A DNA stretch of 13,190 nt from Acidaminococcaceae bacterium. GTDB taxonomy: Bacteria > Bacillota > Negativicutes > Acidaminococcales > Acidaminococcaceae. A model generated the notes under the pieces. The model was not told where the DNA came from and ran no database searches. It saw only the letters and a list, made by a program, of their open reading frames with translations. How positions within the stretch are numbered: the stretch's first letter is position 1; each line of letters begins with the position of its first letter. This document shows, piece by piece, positions 7,767-13,190 of this stretch. The position numbers and the translations under genes were made by a program. Location of the stretch: NCBI GenBank assembly GCA_017443165.1, contig JAFSOW010000179.1, positions 1-13,190 on the forward strand, in the 5' to 3' direction.

Positions 7767-7790
7767 AAAAAACAAATAAAAAAACAAATA
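7767..7790 (-). repeat. Perfect tandem 12-bp repeat in the lptD-gmhA spacer
   Basis: Two exact, abutting copies of AAAAAACAAATA (plus strand), at 7767-7778 and 7779-7790, read TATTTGTTTTTT on the transcript. They fill a third of the 66-nt spacer and sit about 30 nt upstream of the gmhA start. There is no stem, so this is not an intrinsic terminator. The unit could vary in copy number by slippage or act as a U-rich mRNA element; function is unknown. Confidence 0.6.
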
Positions 7791-7800
7791 ACTTTTAGCA

Positions 7801-9894
7801 TTACCAGCTCAGCAGATCAAATTTAACTGTCCACTCGTTATCTCTGTTGTAATGCTTTTTCTGATATGAAACGGAAAGCACTTCACAACAGAAACGATGG
7901 CTCCACGTAAATGTTGTTGTATAATTCCCATGGGTGTACGAACTACTATCCATATTACGGCGGTTAACTATCGTAAATGTATTATGCTTATCCGGCTTCC
8001 AGGCAATTCCCATACTCCAGTCTTTTGTGAAACTTGGCTGCCCTTTACTGAAAAGATAACTGGTCCTGTGTTCATTGTGATAGGTTGTCCAAATATTCCA
8101 TTTATCTGAAAAACGATAACCTAAAGTTCCATGATAAATATTTGTGTTCAAACTGTTACCGTATCGCCGGGTAGTACTGTTATTCAGGCTTTCGTGAATC
8201 CACTTGCGACCTACCATCAGATCCATATACAGCTTTTTCCCACCCAGCGGATAAAAGCGGTCGTGACGCAGAAAAACAGCCTTTTCCGTGTGCCAGCTCT
8301 CCCAGTTAAAATGGTTATACTTCCATAATCCATGAGTAATATATCCATTAACCGATAACGGCAAACCTTTCGCAATGCGATGCGGCTTCAGGAATAACCC
8401 CCAGTCTATCTTTTTATGCAGCCATACTCCCTCATCTAATGCATCATTGTCCGAATCATAAATATAACCGCTGTTTACGCGCACGTAAAAATCTGTTTGA
8501 TCATGGCGGATACCATAAAACGGCTTGTATTTGGACTTCGAATAGTAATTCTGCTCCATATAAAATGTCGTCGGATTCTTTAAAAGAGGATTCCCGATCG
8601 GACGGTTGTACTCCAGAGAAACATGCCAGCCTCTTTCATCGTCCCAACCTATTCGCGGATTGATTGGATTCGCTTTCTTTTGCAGATCATTAATCCATAC
8701 ATCCCGAGAATAGATGTGTTTGCCCTTAACAAACACCTGCACGTTTCGTGCAATAATACGGTCATTCGGAATAATTATAATCGTTTTGGCCTTGACAGAA
8801 AGACAGGGGTGATATTTTACTGCCGGACACCTGGTAGCCATCCCGCCCTTATCTAAAATCATCATCCCGTTTTCAATTATTCCGTGAGGTGCCTCGTAAT
8901 AATCGAATTTGGTATTACGGCGATTTGATCCGGCAGCGCCTTTTATATGGAGAAGTTCTCCGGTTTCCTTATTGAAATTATAATGAGCCCACCGGGAATT
9001 GACTGTATTAGCCGGATCCCTTAATGTCCCGCCTTCCAACAGCCATATATCTCCCGTTTTTTCATTACCGACAGCTTTAGACGAGTACATTTTTGTAGTA
9101 CCCTGTTCCAGAGAAACATTCCCTTCAATAATAAAGTCGCCGCTTTCACTGGAATACCGGGCGTCATTTCCTTTAATAATCAAAGGCAACTTTTTGGCAT
9201 CTTTTTTATCTCCGGTTTTTTTGTCTTTTTTACCAGACAAAACCGGTTTTCTTTCATTTCCAGCTAAAGCTGCCTGCTTTCCTGTTTTCTTTACGTCGCC
9301 ATCAGAAGCAGATAACCCTTTATCGTCAGTACTTTTTATCTCCGTCGGCTTTAACGCAGTATTATAATCCTGCTGAAAGTCTTTCTTTGAATCCTCTATG
9401 TCAGAATTGGACTTAACCTGCCTGCGCGCCTGATACTCATATCCCGGATACTCTTTATCCTGATCAGTTTCAAAGTTATCATCTGTTTCCGACAAAATCT
9501 CTTCAGCCTGCCGGTCAGCTTTTTCCAAAGCAGTCTTCTTCGCAGCGGAAACAGCTTCCTGTTCTGATTCCTTTTTTTCAGTTTCATTTACCGGAGCTGT
9601 ATTATTTTTACGGGCAACAGGTGCTATCTTCCCGCCTGCCTGTTGATCAGAAACAGACATATCGGAAACTGTTCTCTGTGTCAGCTGCCCGGCAACCCGT
9701 GCAAAGGCCTCGCTATCATCAACAGACCCTGCTTTTGGGCGGTCATTCACAATCGGACCGTAGGACTGTTCCAGCGGCGATTTGTATTTATCATAAGAAT
9801 CATTTCCGTCAGACATCAGTTCATTGTCGGCATAGCCAGGAACTGCAAACATCATACTGGCAAGCAACACTGACGCCATTAACTGTTTTTTCAT
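7801..9894 (-). CDS. lptD: LPS-assembly outer-membrane protein LptD (OstA) homologue
   Basis: 697 residues from ATG 9894, chosen because GGAGGA lies 5-6 nt upstream; an in-frame GTG at 9906 would place that SD inside the gene. A Sec signal peptide is evident at 1-22 (MKKQLMASVLLASMMFAVPGYA, cleavage before DNE). Residues ~85-235 are Lys/Glu/Asp/Gln/Ser-rich and probably disordered. An OstA/LptA-like jellyroll part starts near 238 (LIIKGNDARY, FIIEGNVSL) and runs to ~400. The rest is aromatic-rich alternating beta-barrel sequence ending in a terminal Trp. The only four cysteines are C356, C364 and the adjacent pair C669-C670. The pair resembles the C724-C725 pair of E. coli LptD, which forms disulfides to the periplasmic domain. 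Role: receives LPS from the Lpt bridge and inserts it in the outer leaflet, normally with LptE. It heads the heptose operon behind its own promoter. Confidence 0.88.
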   Translation of the reverse strand: MKKQLMASVLLASMMFAVPGYADNELMSDGNDSYDKYKSPLEQSYGPIVNDRPKAGSVDDSEAFARVAGQLTQRTVSDMSVSDQQAGGKIAPVARKNNTAPVNETEKKESEQEAVSAAKKTALEKADRQAEEILSETDDNFETDQDKEYPGYEYQARRQVKSNSDIEDSKKDFQQDYNTALKPTEIKSTDDKGLSASDGDVKKTGKQAALAGNERKPVLSGKKDKKTGDKKDAKKLPLIIKGNDARYSSESGDFIIEGNVSLEQGTTKMYSSKAVGNEKTGDIWLLEGGTLRDPANTVNSRWAHYNFNKETGELLHIKGAAGSNRRNTKFDYYEAPHGIIENGMMILDKGGMATRCPAVKYHPCLSVKAKTIIIIPNDRIIARNVQVFVKGKHIYSRDVWINDLQKKANPINPRIGWDDERGWHVSLEYNRPIGNPLLKNPTTFYMEQNYYSKSKYKPFYGIRHDQTDFYVRVNSGYIYDSDNDALDEGVWLHKKIDWGLFLKPHRIAKGLPLSVNGYITHGLWKYNHFNWESWHTEKAVFLRHDRFYPLGGKKLYMDLMVGRKWIHESLNNSTTRRYGNSLNTNIYHGTLGYRFSDKWNIWTTYHNEHRTSYLFSKGQPSFTKDWSMGIAWKPDKHNTFTIVNRRNMDSSSYTHGNYTTTFTWSHRFCCEVLSVSYQKKHYNRDNEWTVKFDLLSW

Positions 9895-9929
9895 GGAGTC
9901 CTCCACATGTCAATAAATATCCATTAGAC

Positions 9930-9938
9930 ATTATAACA
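9930..9938 (-). promoter_or_regulatory. Extended -10 promoter for the lptD-heptose operon
   Basis: On the minus strand the bases read TGTTATAAT, a perfect TATAAT (9930-9935) with the TGn extension (9936-9938). No convincing -35 lies 16-18 nt upstream, where the sequence is the T-tract and stem of the preceding terminator; extended -10 promoters tolerate this. Transcription would start near 9923, giving a leader of about 30 nt before the lptD ATG at 9894. Confidence 0.6.
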
Positions 9939-9947
9939 TAAAATTGC

Positions 9948-9986
9948 AAAAAAAAATACCAGCGTACTTCTGTTACGCTGGTATTT
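9948..9986 (-). terminator. Intrinsic terminator of the repeat-protein gene
   Basis: A 10-bp GC-containing stem (9957-9966 with 9974-9983), extended by three A-T pairs, closes a 7-nt loop. On the minus strand it is followed by an uninterrupted run of nine T (9948-9956, partly in the stem). It lies ~100 nt past the stop of the 10085-11032 gene and directly ahead of the lptD promoter, insulating the two units. Confidence 0.85.
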
Positions 9987-10010
9987 CACATTATAATTCT
10001 GAAATTATCT

Positions 10011-10062
10011 GCAGGGCAAATGGTTGGCAGACGTTAATTTATCATTCGCGAAACCGCCCTGC
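10011..10062 (-). repeat. Imperfect inverted repeat in the 3' untranslated region
   Basis: Arms GCAGGGC (10011-10017) and GCCCTGC (10056-10062) are perfectly complementary. A second short pairing inside them (GGTT 10022-10025 with AACC 10052-10055) leaves a 4-nt bulge on one side only. It lies between the stop codon of the repeat-protein gene and its terminator. It may be a stabilising 3'-UTR structure; no known RNA family is recognised. Confidence 0.35.
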
Positions 10063-10084
10063 TTCCGTTTGAGCTTTTATATTT

Positions 10085-11032
10085 TCAACTCTCGGCGCCT
10101 GCGGCAGATGCCTCCTGGTATACAATGCCGCTGATTTTCTGATCCTCTACTACCTGCACGTAGGTAACGGCACCCGCTTCAATTGTTTTGGATTTACCGG
10201 TAACAAAAGCGCCGCCTACAGCACCGATAGGTCCCAGCACAACAATACCACCAATGGTAGCTCCGGCTGCACCAATAGCAGTTTTCGCTTCCTGCTGTGC
10301 CAGCTTGCCAATGTAAATGGGAACATGGGTTCCGTCAACTGCGAATACATGGCTGAATTTTACATCAATACGGGCATCCCGGCCAAAGCTTCGGGGCTGT
10401 ACTACCTTGGAAACTTCACCTACACCCTCAGCACCCTTTGACAGTACCAATACATCATTCACATACAGATTATCCGCTACGCGGAATTTGACCGGGTCGC
10501 CGGGCTGGGCTGTCTTGCTGCTTAAGGGAGAAGTAAACTCAATTTTAACCAGGGAATCCTTAGGCAATACCACTGATTCTACCGGAACCTTGCCACCGGC
10601 ATATGTGGTTTCCACCAGACGATCCAGACGCTGGTTCAGGGAACCACCCTGAATCTGCCCGAACAGGGTATTTTCCAGTTCTTCAATTCGGGTTTTTGCG
10701 GGTCCGGCAGTCACTCTGGCATTCAGACGGCTGTCAGCACCGTTCAGCTTCTGCAAAAAGCTTCCGTTGCCACCGTTTGTACCACAAATATATTCATAAG
10801 TGCTCTGGATACGGTCCAGAATATTCCGGCCGGAATCCGGCGTACCATAGATGTCGTCTTCGAGGCTTTCCATACGTTCCATCATGGAACTGCTCTGGTG
10901 GGTTCCATACAGCGCGGTCTCAATGGCATCCAACTGTTCCGATGCAACCGGCGCAGGGCCTTCCGCAAAAGCAAAAGAGGTCAGCCCCAGACATAAAGCC
11001 AGGCCGACGAGCAAAGAAACTAATTTTTTCAT
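10085..11032 (-). CDS. Secreted protein with 20-residue LYG-type repeats and a glycine-zipper region (function unknown)
   Basis: 315 residues; not a gene I can name. Signal peptide at 1-23 (MKKLVSLLVGLALCLGLTSF...AFA, cleavage before EGPAP). Residues ~34-148 contain degenerate units with a Y/F-G core every 20-21 residues: LYG 41-43, IYG 61-63, YICG 81-84, a decayed unit near 103, LFG 123-125, TYA 143-145, with intervening R/K-[LI]-xx-LE helices. Residues ~150-245 look like an all-beta domain (KIEFTSPLSSKTAQPGDPVKF). Residues 253-280 form a Gly-rich zipper (GAAGATIGGIVVLGPIGAVGG) like YmgG/outer-membrane glycine zippers, possibly membrane-associating. ATG at 11032 follows GGAGGG at 7 nt. It has its own promoter and terminator and lies between rng and the LPS genes; an envelope structural or stress role is plausible but unproven. 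Confidence 0.85.
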   Translation of the reverse strand: MKKLVSLLVGLALCLGLTSFAFAEGPAPVASEQLDAIETALYGTHQSSSMMERMESLEDDIYGTPDSGRNILDRIQSTYEYICGTNGGNGSFLQKLNGADSRLNARVTAGPAKTRIEELENTLFGQIQGGSLNQRLDRLVETTYAGGKVPVESVVLPKDSLVKIEFTSPLSSKTAQPGDPVKFRVADNLYVNDVLVLSKGAEGVGEVSKVVQPRSFGRDARIDVKFSHVFAVDGTHVPIYIGKLAQQEAKTAIGAAGATIGGIVVLGPIGAVGGAFVTGKSKTIEAGAVTYVQVVEDQKISGIVYQEASAAGAES

Positions 11033-11098
11033 TTGTCATCCCTCCGAATAATTACTAATGATACTATAAACAACTATAGATAGAGTTATTATATTTGT

Positions 11099-11125
11099 AT
11101 TATAGCATATTTAGTGGAATGTCAA
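11099..11125 (-). promoter_or_regulatory. Sigma-A-type promoter of the repeat-protein gene
   Basis: On the minus strand a perfect TTGACA (11120-11125) is followed after 15 nt by a perfect TATAAT (11099-11104), with TGC just before it giving an extended -10. The spacer is 2 nt short of optimum, which the extended -10 may offset. The expected start near 11092 gives a ~60-nt leader to the ATG at 11032. The flanks are strongly A+T-rich. Confidence 0.75.
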
Positions 11126-11129
11126 CAAA

Positions 11130-11145
11130 AAAAATCGCGATTTTT
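11130..11145. promoter_or_regulatory. Perfect 16-bp palindrome upstream of the promoter (candidate operator)
   Basis: AAAAATCGCGATTTTT is self-complementary over all 16 bases, centred between 11137 and 11138. Its inner edge is 4 nt from the -35 hexamer and it lies between that promoter and the rng terminator. It has no loop, so it suits dimeric protein binding better than an RNA hairpin. The cognate regulator is unknown. Confidence 0.4.
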
Positions 11146-11159
11146 AACATTTTTTACAG

Positions 11160-11214
11160 AAAAAACAAAAAAGCGCCTCATTTTAGATCAAGTCTGGCAA
11201 AATGAGGCGCTTTT
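11160..11214 (-). terminator. Intrinsic terminator of the DUF2344-rng unit
   Basis: Perfect 16-bp inverted repeat: AAAAGCGCCTCATTTT at 11169-11184 pairs with 11199-11214 around a 14-nt loop. On the minus strand it is followed by a T-rich tail broken by one G (11160-11168). It starts about 37 nt past the rng stop and separates rng from the repeat-protein promoter. Confidence 0.88.
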
Positions 11215-11250
11215 ACCTGTTGCTGACAGGCTCATAAACAACAAGACCGG

Positions 11251-12660
11251 CTAATTCCCGCTATTGTCCAGAATCATAAAGGCTTCCACATGGAGTGACG
11301 CGTCTGACTCCACTGTAATATGGCAGGACAGTTCCCGATTCCAGTCCTTTACTAAATACTGTTGCAGATATTCCGTTTCAAGTGGGTGCGTTACCACAAG
11401 AATCTCCTTCGCGCTCCCCTGGCTCTTCAGCAATCCGCGAATCCGACGTTTGATTTCCAGGGCAATGGCTTCTTTAGACTGTACCCGCCCGCTCCCGTTG
11501 CACACAGGGCAATCGGAAAACAGCACCGCTTCCAGATTCTGCCTTGATTTTTTTCTGGTAATTTCCACCAGATTCAATACCGTAATATCCTGAATCCGGG
11601 GACGCATCTTGTCTCCGGCAAAAGAATCTTCCAGCACAGCCAGAACCTCCTGACGGTTCTCTTCGCTGTGCATATCAATAAAATCAACTACAATGATACC
11701 GCCAATATCCCGCAGGCGCAGCTGGTGGGCAATTTCACGGGCAGCCTGCCGGTTGATTTCCATAATCGTCTCTTCCAGATTGTTCTTTCCGCTGTAACTG
11801 CCACTGTTCACGTCTATGACAGTCATGGCTTCAGTGTGGTCGATGACCAGGTAGCCGCCGCTGGGAAGTTCAACCCTCCGGTCTGCCAGAGAAGCCAGCG
11901 TATCTCCAAGACCAAATCCGGAAAACACATCTTCCCCACTGTCCCACAGTTTAAGTTCCGTACCTTCCGCGTCTTTTATCTCTGCCAGTAAGGCCTGTAT
12001 CCGCTGAAACGCCTCCGGATTGTCCACAACAATTTCTTTTACATCCCTGGTAAAATAATCACGTACCATGCGCACAGACAGATCCAGTTCCCTGTGGAGA
12101 AATGCCGGAGCCTTCGCCCGCTTTGCCCTGGCTTCTACAACATTCCATTCGGCAAGCAGATTGCTGATATCTGCTTCCAAAACTTCTGCTGCAATGCCTT
12201 CGGCCTCTGTACGCAGTACAATACCCATGCCTGGAGGTCTTAATTTTTCCGCGAGGCTCCGCAGCCTGGTTCTTTCTTCTTCACCAGTTATCTTCCGGGA
12301 GATTCCGATATTATCTGAGAACGGGAATAACACGGCATAGTGCCCCGGAAACGTGATTTCCCGGCTGGCCGTCGGGCCCTTTGTTCCCCTGGGGTCCTTG
12401 GTAATCTGGATCATAACGGAAGCGCCCTCTGTCAGGTCCTGGGAATCTCCCAGATACAAAAATGCGTTCTGATCCAGCCCGATATCGATAAATGCGGCCT
12501 GTATTCCCCGCACAATATTGCTGACCCGGCCCAGAAAAATACTGCCTACCAAGTGGGCAGACATGGCCCGCTCCACCATAAACTCCTGCAATATTCCATT
12601 ATCCACCAGCCCCATCCTGACTTCTTCCGGAGTACTGCTGATGATGATCTGCTGCGGCAT
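11251..12660 (-). CDS. rng: Ribonuclease G/E family endoribonuclease
   Basis: 469 residues, RNase G-sized (E. coli RNase G 489), without the long C-terminal scaffold of RNase E. It has an N-terminal S1 RNA-binding region near 38-95 (FLGRVSNIVRGIQAAFIDIG) and a 5'-sensor/RNase H-like middle. The catalytic Mg2+-binding aspartates are D283 in VIDVNSGS and D326 in IVVDFIDMH. The zinc-link motif is CPVCNGSG with C384 and C387. All four positions are exactly 20 residues before their E. coli RNase E counterparts (D303, D346, C404, C407). It cleaves single-stranded A/U-rich RNA in rRNA maturation and mRNA decay. ATG at 12660 has AAGGAGG about 8 nt upstream. It follows the DUF2344 gene by 102 nt with no clear promoter between, and ends before a strong terminator. 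Confidence 0.95.
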   Translation of the reverse strand: MPQQIIISSTPEEVRMGLVDNGILQEFMVERAMSAHLVGSIFLGRVSNIVRGIQAAFIDIGLDQNAFLYLGDSQDLTEGASVMIQITKDPRGTKGPTASREITFPGHYAVLFPFSDNIGISRKITGEEERTRLRSLAEKLRPPGMGIVLRTEAEGIAAEVLEADISNLLAEWNVVEARAKRAKAPAFLHRELDLSVRMVRDYFTRDVKEIVVDNPEAFQRIQALLAEIKDAEGTELKLWDSGEDVFSGFGLGDTLASLADRRVELPSGGYLVIDHTEAMTVIDVNSGSYSGKNNLEETIMEINRQAAREIAHQLRLRDIGGIIVVDFIDMHSEENRQEVLAVLEDSFAGDKMRPRIQDITVLNLVEITRKKSRQNLEAVLFSDCPVCNGSGRVQSKEAIALEIKRRIRGLLKSQGSAKEILVVTHPLETEYLQQYLVKDWNRELSCHITVESDASLHVEAFMILDNSGN

Positions 12661-12762
12661 TGGTCTCCCCTCCTTGTCTGTCTTTTCATCTGATAAAACA
12701 CGGAACCGTAACTTCCATTACACCGGCAACACAAATTTTCCTTCTGTGCCTTCCGGTTAATA

Positions 12763-13190
12763 TTATCCCTGCTCAAATAACGTGTCCAACATGGGCCATT
12801 TATTTCCTATCTCATCCACACGGTACAGGTCCATCCGTTCAATATCTGCCTTTTCTACCGGCAGCTGCAAACCGTACTGTTCATTCAGTGTATTGAGCAG
12901 ATCCACTGCTTTCATGCTGCCGTTATGGGTGATGCGGCAATGAAAATGCAGCTCTGTTTCCTTTTCCCGCTGCACCGCCGACAACTCGGATATATAAAAC
13001 TTCACATCTATTCGCTTGACTTTTTCTTTGGCTTTGGGAGCCTGTTTTTCAAAAAACACCGCTTCCGCCCGGTTAAATGCTTCCACCGCCGGCGCAATGT
13101 CCCCCGTCCAGGGAAGCGTTACCCGGTACTCCGCACCCCCCGCCACGCTCATGAGAGCCGGGGCGCTGTTCTCCACCGCGTCCACTGCCA
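12763..13190 (-). CDS. DUF2344 radical-SAM-linked protein, C-terminal part (5' end outside window)
   Basis: The reading frame stays open to the window edge, with no stop upstream of the in-frame GTG at 13185, so the N-terminus lies outside. Visible features match the C-terminal two thirds of DUF2344/TIGR03936 proteins: AEYRVTLP, a central KRIDVKFYI strand, and the C-terminal GSMKAVDLLNTL followed by a short Arg/Tyr-containing tail (IERMDLYR). Members are encoded beside, or fused to, a radical SAM protein of unknown function and often precede rng in Firmicutes; the rng gene here fits that. The biochemical role of the family is not established to my knowledge. No membrane or signal segment is visible. 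Confidence 0.82.
   Translation of the reverse strand, partial: AVDAVENSAPALMSVAGGAEYRVTLPWTGDIAPAVEAFNRAEAVFFEKQAPKAKEKVKRIDVKFYISELSAVQREKETELHFHCRITHNGSMKAVDLLNTLNEQYGLQLPVEKADIERMDLYRVDEIGNKWPMLDTLFEQG

Noticed and set aside
12546..12776. Minus-strand 76-codon frame overlapping the rng start
   Set aside because: It overlaps rng in another frame, has no recognisable motif and covers the rng ribosome-binding site; best read as chance.
1..13190. tRNA, rRNA, CRISPR, insertion sequences, phage or toxin-antitoxin genes
   Set aside because: I looked on both strands and found no supporting structure; coding density and gene content are those of a chromosomal envelope-biogenesis region.

Overview
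The window looks like chromosome from a diderm Firmicute (Negativicutes, probably Veillonellales, of the Megasphaera/Dialister/Veillonella kind; genus not resolvable from this alone). Two things point there. A DUF2344 protein followed by an RNase G gene is a Firmicutes-type neighbourhood. Next to it sits a full LPS-type set: an LptD/OstA outer-membrane protein, the whole ADP-heptose pathway and a GT9 heptosyltransferase. All eleven genes lie on the minus strand, so transcription runs from high to low coordinates. No gene is on the plus strand, and there are no RNA genes, mobile elements or CRISPR arrays.

From right to left: (1) 13190-11251 carries the 3' part of a DUF2344 (radical-SAM-linked) gene and rng (RNase G/E family), closed by a strong intrinsic terminator (11160-11214). 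(2) 11145-9948 is a single-gene unit with a consensus-like promoter and an upstream 16-bp palindrome. It encodes a secreted protein with about six degenerate 20-residue 'LYG' repeats, a beta-type domain and a glycine-zipper stretch, and ends in its own terminator (9948-9986). (3) 9938-1 starts at an extended -10 promoter directly after that terminator and forms a long run of co-oriented genes: lptD-like, gmhA, hldE, hldD, gmhB, a GT9 glycosyltransferase, a diacylglycerol-kinase-family lipid kinase, and an LTA-synthase/sulfatase-family membrane enzyme cut by the window edge.

The third block reads as one envelope programme. GmhA, HldE (kinase and nucleotidyltransferase), GmhB and HldD convert sedoheptulose 7-phosphate to ADP-L-glycero-beta-D-manno-heptose. 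The GT9 enzyme would add heptose to the lipid A-core, and LptD would insert finished LPS in the outer leaflet. The last two genes suggest a lipid-head-group decoration step: an LtaS/MdoB-like enzyme that could release diacylglycerol when it transfers a phosphoglycerol-type group, and a lipid kinase that could re-phosphorylate that diacylglycerol.

Points worth a second look are the LtaS-like/DAG-kinase pair, the LptD cysteine layout and its long disordered N-terminal linker, an Asp-to-Asn change at the presumed catalytic base of the GT9 enzyme, and the 20-residue repeat protein. There is no gene-free stretch over 300 bases; the longest (11033-11250) holds a promoter, a palindrome and a terminator.
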